Positions 20,958 through 27,156 of a stretch of 27,156 nt of DNA are shown piece after piece. The stretch is from a bacterium HR25 (GTDB taxonomy: Bacteria > Chloroflexota > Dehalococcoidia > SM23-28-2 > HRbin24), in the NCBI GenBank assembly GCA_002898615.1, contig BEIB01000007.1:1-27156 (forward strand), read 5' to 3'. Position numbers and translations under genes: made by a program. The notes below the pieces were generated by a model, which saw only the letters and a program-made list of their open reading frames with translations, searched no databases and was not told the origin of the DNA. Every line of letters begins with the position of its first letter. Positions within the stretch are counted from its first letter, which is position 1.

Positions 20958-21443
20958 TCAGGGAGATGGCCGGGCCTCGGCCATCTCCACCGGCTCGTAT
21001 ATCTTCTTCTTCAGCGCCTCTCGGGGCGGGTCGATGTAGATGGCGCCCCAGCCGCAGGCGTCCTCGCACAGGCGACAGCCCGTGCAGCGCTTCTCGATGA
21101 CGGTGGCCACCCCGAAGAAGTCACCCACCCGCTCGCCGCTGGTGTCCAGATAGAGGGCCTCGAAGGGGCAGATGTTGATGCACAGCTCACAGCCCGAACC
21201 GATGCAGTTGTCCTCAATGACGGTGGCCTTGGGCCATTCGCGGCGGGGGAAGCCCTTGCAGATGTCGCCCTGGTCATCGGCTATGCACTCGACGGGGCAG
21301 ACGACGCCACAGGCGCCGCAGTCGATGCAGAGTTCGGGGTCTATCACGTGCAGCTTGTTCCGCTCCCCGGAGATGGCCTCTGTGGGGCAGCGCTTGCTGC
21401 AGGCCGTGCAGCCGATGCACCAGTCCAGGATCTTATAGGCCAT
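20958..21443 (-). CDS. Polyferredoxin with four predicted [4Fe-4S] clusters
   Basis: A 161-residue cytoplasmic electron carrier. Four Cys groups follow the ferredoxin pattern: C9-C12-C15-C19P, C39-C42-C45-C49P, C80-C85-C88-C92P (CX4C in the first step) and C120-C123-C126-C130. The last of each group supplies the fourth ligand of the partner cluster. Two extra Cys (C53, C62) lie between pairs. The duplication of a two-cluster unit is evident. There is no membrane helix. The C-terminal tail KKKIYEPVEMAEARPSP is free of Cys. Partners could be oxidoreductases for 2-oxoacids, aldehydes or CO. It is encoded next to sucD but separated by about 90 bases with a weak hairpin, so co-regulation is possible rather than shown. 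Confidence 0.88.
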   Translation of the reverse strand: MAYKILDWCIGCTACSKRCPTEAISGERNKLHVIDPELCIDCGACGVVCPVECIADDQGDICKGFPRREWPKATVIEDNCIGSGCELCINICPFEALYLDTSGERVGDFFGVATVIEKRCTGCRLCEDACGWGAIYIDPPREALKKKIYEPVEMAEARPSP

Positions 21444-21496
21444 GATTCTGTCCCTGTCCTTCCAGTCCTCTTGCCAGTCTACCTTAATATGGCGAG

Positions 21497-21511
21497 AGGG
21501 GGCAAGCCCCT
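21497..21511 (-). terminator. Weak hairpin between sucD and ferredoxin gene
   Basis: AGGGG (21497-21501), GCAAG, CCCCT (21507-21511) gives a 5-bp GC stem 21 bases past the sucD stop on the minus strand. The following sequence is CTCGCCATATTAAGG, with no T-run. Downstream on the same strand TTGCCC and TAGACT are spaced like a weak promoter for the ferredoxin gene. Tentative. Confidence 0.25.
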
Positions 21512-21532
21512 GTCGGCTTCGCCCCGCCGGTC

Positions 21533-22417
21533 CTAGATGATGCCTCGCTCTCGCAGGACGCGCTCCGTCACGGCTCCGATCTCGGCCGGGCTTTCCGCTA
21601 TGACGGCGCCGGCGCGGGCCAGCGCCTCCTTCTTGGCCTGGGCGCTGGCTGCCTCGCCGACGATAATGGCGCCGGCGTGCCCCATGCGCCTCCCCGGGGG
21701 AGCCGTGGCCCCGGCGATGAAGGCGATGACGGGCTTGGACATCTCCCGCTGAATGTACTCCGCCGCCTCCTGCTCCGCCGTCCCGCCGATCTCGCCGATG
21801 AGGACGACGGCCTTGGTATCGGGGTCTTCGTTGAAGAGCCTCAGCACCTCCAGGGGCGGCGTCCCGATGATGGGGTCACCTCCCACGCCCACGCAGGTGC
21901 TCTGGCCTATGCCCCGGGCGGTGAGCTGGGCCACCGCCTCGTACACCAGGGTGCCGCTGCGGGAGATGACCCCCACCGGCCCGGGCATGAAGACGTCCCC
22001 GGGCATGATGCCGACGCGGCACTCGCCAGGGGTGATAACGCCCGGGCAGTTGGGGCCTATGAGCCGTATGCCGCTGCCCCGCAGGTAGCGGCGCACTCGC
22101 ATCATGTCCAGGACCGGTATCCCCTCCGTGATGCAGACGATGACTGGCACCTCAGCATAGGCCGCCTCCAGGACAGCATCAGCGGCGAAGGGAGCGGGGA
22201 CGAAGATGAGGGAGCAGTCCGCCCCCGTGGCCGCCACCGCCTCCCGCACCGTATCGAACACCGGGACGCCCTCCGCCGTCTCGCCGCCGCGGCCAGGAGT
22301 GACGCCGGCCACCACTTTGGTCCCGTACTCTATGCAGCGGCGGGTCTGGAAGGAGCCTTCCCGACCCGTGATCCCCTGGACGACTACCCGCGTTTCCCTG
22401 TTGACCAGAATGCTCAT
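21533..22417 (-). CDS. sucD: Succinyl-CoA synthetase (ADP/GDP-forming), alpha subunit
   Basis: A 294-residue SucD of standard length. It converts succinyl-CoA to succinate with substrate-level phosphorylation in the TCA cycle. The CoA-binding domain opens with [16 protein letters not shown], and [18 protein letters not shown] follows. The phospho-accepting histidine is H247 in [16 protein letters not shown] 22417 is preceded by AGGAGCGACGGAG. It follows sucC by 36 bases on the minus strand, so the two are one unit. Confidence 0.95.
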   Translation of the reverse strand: MSILVNRETRVVVQGITGREGSFQTRRCIEYGTKVVAGVTPGRGGETAEGVPVFDTVREAVAATGADCSLIFVPAPFAADAVLEAAYAEVPVIVCITEGIPVLDMMRVRRYLRGSGIRLIGPNCPGVITPGECRVGIMPGDVFMPGPVGVISRSGTLVYEAVAQLTARGIGQSTCVGVGGDPIIGTPPLEVLRLFNEDPDTKAVVLIGEIGGTAEQEAAEYIQREMSKPVIAFIAGATAPPGRRMGHAGAIIVGEAASAQAKKEALARAGAVIAESPAEIGAVTERVLRERGII

Positions 22418-22453
22418 CTCCGTCGCTCCTGTGGCATGGTGTGACTGCCGGCC

Positions 22454-23626
22454 TCAGCGACCGCGTGAGTTGGCGGCTTCCACCGCCTTGCGGGCGGCCT
22501 CCCCCAGGTCGCGGGCGCGGACTACGGGCAGGCCCGAATCGGCCAGGATGCGCTCGCCCGCCTCCAGGTTCGTCCCCGCCAGCCTCACCACCACCGGCAC
22601 CCGCACCTCCATCTCCTGGAAGGAGCGGACGACCCCCTCAGCGATGACGTCTACCCGGGCCATGCCGCCGAAGATGTTGATGAGGATGGCCTGCACCTGC
22701 TCGTCGCTGGTCAGGATGCGGAAGGAGTTGACCACGCGGTCCACGTTGTTGACGGTGCCGATGTCCAGGAAGTTGGCCGGGTCGCCGCCAGCCAGCTTGA
22801 TGGCGTCCATGGTGGCCATGGCCAGGCCGGCCCCGTTCACCACGCAGCCGATGTTCCCCGAGAGCTTCACGTAGTTGTTGATGCCCAGGGACTGGGCCTG
22901 CACCTCCAATGGGTCCTCCTCCGCCGGGTCCCGCAGGGCCACCACGTCCGGGTGGCGGAAGAGGGCGTTGTCATCGAAGTTGACCTTGGCATCGGCGGCC
23001 AGGAGGCGACCGTCGCCCGTCACCACCAGGGGGTTGATCTCGGCCAGGGAGCAGTCCTTCTCCACGAAGAGGCGGTACAGACCGTCCATGGCCTGGACGC
23101 CCTGTCGCATCAGCTCCCCTCGCAGGCCGATGGCCAGGCAGAGCTGTCGCCCCATGAAGGGCTGGAAGCCGATGGCCGGATCCACGGCCACCTTGTGGAT
23201 GCGCTCCGGCGCGGTGGCCGCCACCTCCTCTATGTCCACACCTCCGGCGTCGGACGCCATCACCACCGGCATCCCCAGGGAGTTGTCTATGACGATGCCT
23301 AGGTAGAGCTCCTGGGCCACCTGGACCGCCTCCTCCACCAGCACCTTCCGAACGAGCCGGCCCTCCGGCCCCGTCTGGTGGGTGACCAGCCTCATGCCGA
23401 TGATCTGGCTGGCGACGTCGTAGGCCTCCTGTGGCCCCTGGGCCAGCTTGATGCCGCCGCCCTTGCCGCGGCCGCCGGCATGCACCTGGGCCTTGACGGC
23501 CACCGGCACCCCCAGCTCACGGGCGATATCGCTGGCCTGGGCCGGCGTCTCGGCCAGGCGGCCCCGGGGGACGGGGACGCCGTAGCTGGCCAGCAACTCC
23601 TTCGCCTGGTATTCGTGGACCTTCAC
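22454..23626 (-). CDS. sucC: Succinyl-CoA synthetase (ADP/GDP-forming), beta subunit
   Basis: A 390-residue SucC, the usual length, starting with GTG 23626 five bases after GGAGGT. The ATP-grasp domain is clear: MKVHEYQAKELLASYGVPVPRG at the start, VAVKAQVHAGGRGKGGGIKLA for nucleotide binding, and EINPLVV for the metal site. The C-terminal domain that pairs with SucD holds SGNIGCVVNGAGLAMATMD and NIFGGMARVDVIAEG. One oddity: the loop that reads LDVGGGATKE in most SucC is LDIGTVNNVD here, so a glycine-rich turn is replaced. Some succinyl-CoA or malyl-CoA ligase relatives vary here, so acyl specificity might differ. It precedes sucD in one transcription unit. Confidence 0.94.
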   Translation of the reverse strand: MKVHEYQAKELLASYGVPVPRGRLAETPAQASDIARELGVPVAVKAQVHAGGRGKGGGIKLAQGPQEAYDVASQIIGMRLVTHQTGPEGRLVRKVLVEEAVQVAQELYLGIVIDNSLGMPVVMASDAGGVDIEEVAATAPERIHKVAVDPAIGFQPFMGRQLCLAIGLRGELMRQGVQAMDGLYRLFVEKDCSLAEINPLVVTGDGRLLAADAKVNFDDNALFRHPDVVALRDPAEEDPLEVQAQSLGINNYVKLSGNIGCVVNGAGLAMATMDAIKLAGGDPANFLDIGTVNNVDRVVNSFRILTSDEQVQAILINIFGGMARVDVIAEGVVRSFQEMEVRVPVVVRLAGTNLEAGERILADSGLPVVRARDLGEAARKAVEAANSRGR

Positions 23627-23767
23627 CGTTTACCTCCGCTCCATTTTTGGCCCTGAAGGCGAAAGACCGAAGCTCAGGGACGGCCGCGGGGAGGCGGCCC
23701 CCGCATCTGGAGACCAGACTACAGCGGCGCTCTGGCTACTTCAACCTCGGGCGAGGCGGCCCCTCCC

Positions 23768-24361
23768 CTACCGCCGCGGGCCCTTCTCCTCGCCCTCCGG
23801 GCGGGGCCGGCGGACCAGCCGCCCCAGGGAGGAGCGGAGGGCCTCCTTGGCCAGGGCGACACCGGAGATGGGCTCGCTGGCCGCCGGCGGGGCGCCGGCC
23901 TGGGCCGGCCCCTCCAGCCGCTCCTTCAGACAGGCGACGAACTGGTGGAAGAGCTGGCGAGTCACGTCCTGCACCATCCCCCGCCCGAACTGCATCAGCC
24001 GCCCTGCCACGTCGATATCGGCCTCCACCTGCACCTCGGTGGCGCCCCCGCCCAGGGGCTGGATACGGGCTACCATGGTGGCCCGGGCAGAGCCGCTGCC
24101 GGCCGTCTCCCTCCCCTGGGCCAGCATGCGCACCAGGCCCGCCTCCTCGTCCACCTCCTGGAGCTGGGCCTGGCCGCCGTAGCTGACGGTGATGGGACCC
24201 ACCTTGACCCGCACGTTCCCCTTGAAGGTGCGCTCGTCCACCACCTCCAGCAACTGCGCTCCCGGGGCGCAGGCCGCCACCTGGTGGGGATCCAGCAGGA
24301 AGGCCCATACCCGCTCCCGGGGCGCCTGCACCTGGAATCTCTCTTCTATGCGGATGGCCAT
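23768..24361 (-). CDS. CoxG-like SRPBCC-domain protein
   Basis: A 197-residue protein of the CO-dehydrogenase-subunit-G (CoxG) family. The SRPBCC fold spans about residues 1-150: IEERFQVQAPRERVWAFLLDPHQVAACAPGAQLLEVVDERTFKGNVRVKVGPI is the signature opening of CoxG, and DIDVAGRLMQFGRGMVQDVTRQLFHQFVACL the final helix. The tail is disordered and basic. CoxG proteins are encoded with molybdenum hydroxylases and are implicated in cofactor assembly or in membrane/quinone coupling. A molybdenum-hydroxylase large subunit begins at 26415 here, on the opposite strand. ATG 24361 follows GGAGGAGGT by five bases. It lies 39 bases after the acyl-CoA ligase gene and is probably co-transcribed with it. Confidence 0.85.
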   Translation of the reverse strand: MAIRIEERFQVQAPRERVWAFLLDPHQVAACAPGAQLLEVVDERTFKGNVRVKVGPITVSYGGQAQLQEVDEEAGLVRMLAQGRETAGSGSARATMVARIQPLGGGATEVQVEADIDVAGRLMQFGRGMVQDVTRQLFHQFVACLKERLEGPAQAGAPPAASEPISGVALAKEALRSSLGRLVRRPRPEGEEKGPRR

Positions 24362-24400
24362 TCTCTACCTCCTCCGGGGGCCGGGCGCCCGCCCTTCCCC

Positions 24401-26053
24401 TCATGCCTGCGCCCAGCGCTGGGCGATGTGGACCAGCTGCTCCCGCAGCACCTTCTTGTCGAACTTGCCGACGCTGGTCTTGGGGATGGCCTCCAGGAAG
24501 ACGTATTCGTCCGGGAGCCACCAGCGGGCTACCCGCTCCGCCAGGAACTGGCGCAGCTCCTCGGCCGTGATGCTGTCCTTGGCATCGGGCCGGGGGACGA
24601 CGGCGGCCACCGGCCGCTCCTGCCAGTGGGGGTGGGGCAGCCCCACCACCGCCGCCTCCAGCACCTTGGGGTGGGACATGAGGACGCTCTCCAGCTCCAC
24701 CGAGGAGATCCACTCCCCGCCCGACTTCACCAGGTCCTTGGTACGATCCACGATACGTATGTAGCCATCGGGGTCGATGGTGGCCACGTCGCCGGTGCGC
24801 AGCCAGCCGTCCATGAACTTCTCGGTGGCGGTGGGGTCCTCGTAGTAGGTGCCGGTGATGAAGGGGCCACGCACCTGCAGCTCGCCGATGCTCTGGCCGT
24901 CCCAGGCCCTCTCCTGGCCCGTCTCCAGGTCGGCCACCCGGCACTCTACCAGGGGCACCACGTTCCCCTGCTTGGCCCGGTAGCCTAGCTGCACCTCCTC
25001 GTCCAGTCCCTCCAGCCAGGAGCGAAGGCGGGACATGGAAGCGATGGCCGTGGTCTCCGTCATGCCCCAGAGGTGGAAGAGCTGGATACCGTGGCGCTGG
25101 AAGCCCTTAATGAGGGGCGGAGGCACGGCCGAGCCGCCACAGAAGATGGCCCGCAGGGTGGGGAGGCGCCGCCCCGTCTGCTCCAGCAGGTCCAGGACGG
25201 GCACCCATATGGTGGGCACGCCGGCCGTCAGCGTCACCCCCTCCCGCTCGATGAGCTCCACCAGGCGCTGGGCGTCCAGGTAGCGGTTAGGGAAGACCTG
25301 GCTCGCTCCCACCAGGCCAGCGGTGTAAGGCAGGCCCCAGCCGTTGGCGTGGAACATAGGCACGGCGGAGAGGAGCACGTCCCGCTCCTGGAGGCCCACG
25401 GTGTCCGGCAGGGCCGTCACCAGACAATAGAGGAGGGTGGAGCGGTGAGTGTAGACTACCCCCTTGGGCCGGCCAGTGGTGCCGGAGGTGTAGCACATAG
25501 TGGCCGGCTGCCGCTCATCGATGGGCGGCCAGGCGAAGGACTCGTCGCCGCTGGCCAGGAACTCCTCGTAGTCCACCACCTCCGGGAAGGCCTGCCGCAG
25601 CTCCTGGGAGGGCTCCGGCCCCTCGTTCATCAGGACCAGGAGCCGGACGGTGGGTGTTTTCCCCGCCAGTGGCTCCAGTTGGGGCAGAAGGGAGCGGTCG
25701 CAGAAGATGGCCCCGTCCCGGGCGTGGTTGACGATGTACTCCAGGTCTCCCGGGAAGAGACGGATGTTGAGGGTGTGCAGCACCGCCCCCATGCAGGGGA
25801 TGGCGAAGTAGCACTCCAGATGGCGCCGCGTGTTCCAGGCGAAGGTGGCCACCACATCGCCCGGGCGTACCCCGGCCCGCCACAGGGCACCGGCCAGCCT
25901 CCGCACCCGCGGCACCAGCTCTCCGTAGGTGGCTCGTTCGGGCGGCCCCTCCTCCAACCGCTGCGACACCACCGTCTTCCCGGGGAAGAGACGCTCCATC
26001 CGCCATAAGATGTGGTTGATGGTGAGAGGGTGGTCCATCACGGTGGCATACAT
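24401..26053 (-). CDS. AMP-forming fatty-acyl-CoA ligase
   Basis: A 550-residue ANL-superfamily enzyme that activates a carboxylic acid through an acyl-AMP to acyl-CoA. ATG 26053 is chosen for its AAGGGGGG site; the longer frame to 26125 contains the promoter. Motifs: P-loop YTSGTTGRPKGV (188-199), the A5 segment WGMTETT, the hinge region GWLRTGDVATIDPDGYIRIVDRTKDLVKSGGEWIS, and catalytic K530 in SVGKFDKK. The overall pattern (VLHTLNIRLFPGDLEYIVNHA, HANGWGLPYT) is that of medium/long-chain fatty-acyl-CoA synthetases. The exact substrate is unknown. It is the first gene of a minus-strand run with the CoxG-like gene. Confidence 0.92.
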   Translation of the reverse strand: MYATVMDHPLTINHILWRMERLFPGKTVVSQRLEEGPPERATYGELVPRVRRLAGALWRAGVRPGDVVATFAWNTRRHLECYFAIPCMGAVLHTLNIRLFPGDLEYIVNHARDGAIFCDRSLLPQLEPLAGKTPTVRLLVLMNEGPEPSQELRQAFPEVVDYEEFLASGDESFAWPPIDERQPATMCYTSGTTGRPKGVVYTHRSTLLYCLVTALPDTVGLQERDVLLSAVPMFHANGWGLPYTAGLVGASQVFPNRYLDAQRLVELIEREGVTLTAGVPTIWVPVLDLLEQTGRRLPTLRAIFCGGSAVPPPLIKGFQRHGIQLFHLWGMTETTAIASMSRLRSWLEGLDEEVQLGYRAKQGNVVPLVECRVADLETGQERAWDGQSIGELQVRGPFITGTYYEDPTATEKFMDGWLRTGDVATIDPDGYIRIVDRTKDLVKSGGEWISSVELESVLMSHPKVLEAAVVGLPHPHWQERPVAAVVPRPDAKDSITAEELRQFLAERVARWWLPDEYVFLEAIPKTSVGKFDKKVLREQLVHIAQRWAQA

Positions 26054-26095
26054 GGCTTCCCCCCTTCTTCCTGCCCGGCCGGGACGTCTGCAGGT

Positions 26096-26125
26096 ATTTA
26101 AGTAAGAGTCCGACTCCCTGGTCAA
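26096..26125 (-). promoter_or_regulatory. Candidate promoter for the acyl-CoA ligase gene
   Basis: On the minus strand TTGACC (26120-26125, five of six) is followed after 18 bases by TTAAAT (26096-26101, four of six). The start would be near 26089, leaving a 36-nt leader that contains the ribosome site. Confidence 0.45.
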
Positions 26126-26176
26126 GGGTGGGCGTAAGTGGCAAACCAGGGCCAGCAGACCGGGCGGGGGCCTCCC

Positions 26177-26205
26177 TTGACACCCTATTTCGCCGGGACT
26201 ACACT
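26177..26205 (+). promoter_or_regulatory. Candidate promoter for the molybdenum hydroxylase gene
   Basis: A perfect TTGACA (26177-26182) and TACACT (26200-26205, four of six) are separated by the ideal 17 bases. It points at the gene starting at 26415, with a leader of about 200 nt. Confidence 0.5.
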
Positions 26206-26414
26206 CGCCAGCAGCCGGACGCCTGTCCCGGGACTTCTGGGCGAGGCCGGGACATCCTGACCGGCGCCGCTGCCTGAAGTATGGTGGGAGAAGGGACCGC
26301 CCGAAGCCAGACCCGCCCCGCCGGCGACGTCATGACCTCCACCGTCGCCCTGGACCGCCCTCCCGTCCGCCACGGGGGCGCCTGGCCGGCGGCGCCGAAC
26401 GCTGAGGAGGGGCC

Positions 26415-27156
26415 ATGACGACAATCGAGACCCGGCGCCAGGTGGTGGGCACCTCCGTCCTTCCCGACGAGGCACGCCCCCTCCTGCTGGGCGAGGGGCA
26501 GTTCGCCGCCGACGTCCAGCTACCCCACACCCTGCACCTGGCCTTCCTGCGCTCGCCCCACCCTCACGCCCGCATCCGCTCCATAGACGTCAGCGCCGCC
26601 CTGGCCGTCCCCGGCGTGGTGGCCGTCCTCACCGGCCGGGACCTCCTGGGCCAGGTGGAGCCGTTCCGCAGCGTGGAGAACCGCTACGCGGCCACGCCCG
26701 CCACCGTCCAGCACTGGCTGGCCGTGGACAAGGTGCGCTACGTGGGCGAGCCCGTCTGCGCCGTCATCGCCAGGGACCGCGCCACCGCCGAGGACGCATG
26801 CGAGCTCATAGACGTGGACTACGAACTCCTCCCCGCCGTCACCGATGTCCACGCCGCCCTGGAGCCGGAGGCCCCCCTCGTCCACGAGGAGGCGGGCAGG
26901 AACGTCTTCATCGACCGCGAATACGAGGCCGGCGACGTGGAAGGCGCCTTCCGCTCCGCCCACCTGGTGGTGCGACGCCGCTTCCGCCTCCACCGCAAGA
27001 CGGCCCTCTGCCTGGAGACGCGCGGCTGTACCGCCGCCTACAGGGAGGGCGGCTGGACCCTCACCGTCTGGCTCAACAACCAGCACCCGCACATCGTCCG
27101 CTATCTGCTGGCCAAGCACCTGGGCCTCCAGGAGCACGAGGTGCGCGTCATCATCA
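26415..27156 (+). CDS. Molybdenum hydroxylase large subunit, N-terminal part (CO/xanthine dehydrogenase family, 3'-truncated by window edge)
   Basis: The frame runs from ATG 26415, behind GAGGAGG, to the window end; 247 residues are visible of an expected 750-800. The opening (VVGTSVLPDEARPLLLGEGQFAADVQLPHTLHLAFLRSPHPHARIRSIDVSAALAVPGVVAVLTGRDL) and VDKVRYVGEPVCAVIARDRATAEDACELIDVDYELLPAVTDVHAAL form the first domain of aldehyde oxidase/xanthine dehydrogenase large chains. RKTALCLETRGCTAAY corresponds to the 'P.EPRG' motif, with Thr where Pro is usual. The Mo-cofactor ligands and the form-specific active-site loop (AYxCSFR of true CO dehydrogenase or AYRGAGR of form II) lie beyond the window, so substrate cannot be decided. 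The CoxG-like gene across the divergent region supports the family. Confidence 0.88.
   Translation, partial: MTTIETRRQVVGTSVLPDEARPLLLGEGQFAADVQLPHTLHLAFLRSPHPHARIRSIDVSAALAVPGVVAVLTGRDLLGQVEPFRSVENRYAATPATVQHWLAVDKVRYVGEPVCAVIARDRATAEDACELIDVDYELLPAVTDVHAALEPEAPLVHEEAGRNVFIDREYEAGDVEGAFRSAHLVVRRRFRLHRKTALCLETRGCTAAYREGGWTLTVWLNNQHPHIVRYLLAKHLGLQEHEVRVII

Larger units (their letters stand above)
26054..26414. other. Divergent promoter region (acyl-CoA ligase / molybdenum hydroxylase)
   Basis: These 361 bases separate divergent genes. Both predicted promoters lie in the left part (26096-26205), 52 bases apart. From about 26206 to 26403 I see no gene, repeat or clear fold, so the plus-strand transcript would have a leader of about 200 nt. 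GAGGAGG (26404-26410) is the ribosome site for the ATG at 26415. Confidence 0.45.

Noticed and set aside
23682..23699. Hairpin GGCCGC/GCGGCC upstream of sucC
   Set aside because: A 6-bp GC stem without T-tract in GC-rich DNA is expected by chance, and it sits in the sucC leader with no riboswitch-like conserved elements.

Overview
The window is GC-rich, gene-dense bacterial DNA. Shine-Dalgarno sites are strong, GTG starts are common, promoters look like sigma70 promoters, lipoproteins carry lipoboxes, and the metabolic genes (ThiI, SucCD, acyl-CoA ligase, crotonase) are ordinary. In the middle sits a complete-looking ARCHAEAL-type motility operon (archaellum, formerly archaeal flagellum). As far as I recall, archaellum loci in bacteria are known only from Chloroflexota. 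A monoderm, possibly thermophilic Chloroflexota bacterium is therefore my best guess for the host. This is inference, because no rRNA or other phylogenetic marker is present.

Layout. (1) 1-567: the C-terminal half of an MFS transporter, convergent with an orphan branched-chain-amino-acid-type ABC substrate-binding lipoprotein (843-2093, minus). (2) 2330-6696, all minus: a secreted M23 peptidase translationally coupled to a small lipoprotein, a two-domain VOC-fold protein, and a DRG/TGS-type GTPase. (3) 7092-9238, plus: an MFS exporter that ends early, then a second secreted M23 (LytM) protein. (4) 9422-16855, plus: the archaellum operon. It contains two tandem archaellins that share a perfect 185-bp repeat, an intrinsic-terminator-like hairpin, two ArlF/ArlG-type stator proteins, one ArlC/D/E-type switch protein, ArlH (KaiC-like regulator), ArlI (motor ATPase), ArlJ (membrane platform) and a 117-aa protein of unknown function. 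(5) 16860-20930: a convergent crotonase, then thiI, a Nudix-fold protein with a degenerate box and a membrane-anchored beta-sandwich protein (plus), then a TIGR01777-type epimerase (minus). (6) 20958-26053, minus: a four-cluster ferredoxin, sucD-sucC, a CoxG-like SRPBCC protein and an acyl-CoA ligase. (7) 26415-end, plus: the N-terminal part of a molybdenum hydroxylase large subunit (CO/xanthine dehydrogenase family), divergent from the acyl-CoA ligase across a region with a promoter for each direction.

How the parts would work together. In archaea, ArlI-ArlJ-ArlH form the ATP-driven assembly and rotation motor, ArlF/G anchor the stator outside the membrane, ArlC/D/E link to chemotaxis, and archaellins form the filament. 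Every one of these roles has a candidate here, in near-canonical order. The prearchaellin peptidase and any chemotaxis or CheF gene are not in the window. The terminator-like hairpin between the archaellins and the motor genes would favour filament subunits over motor parts. The M23 protein just upstream and the 117-aa terminal gene are the best candidates for bacterium-specific additions.
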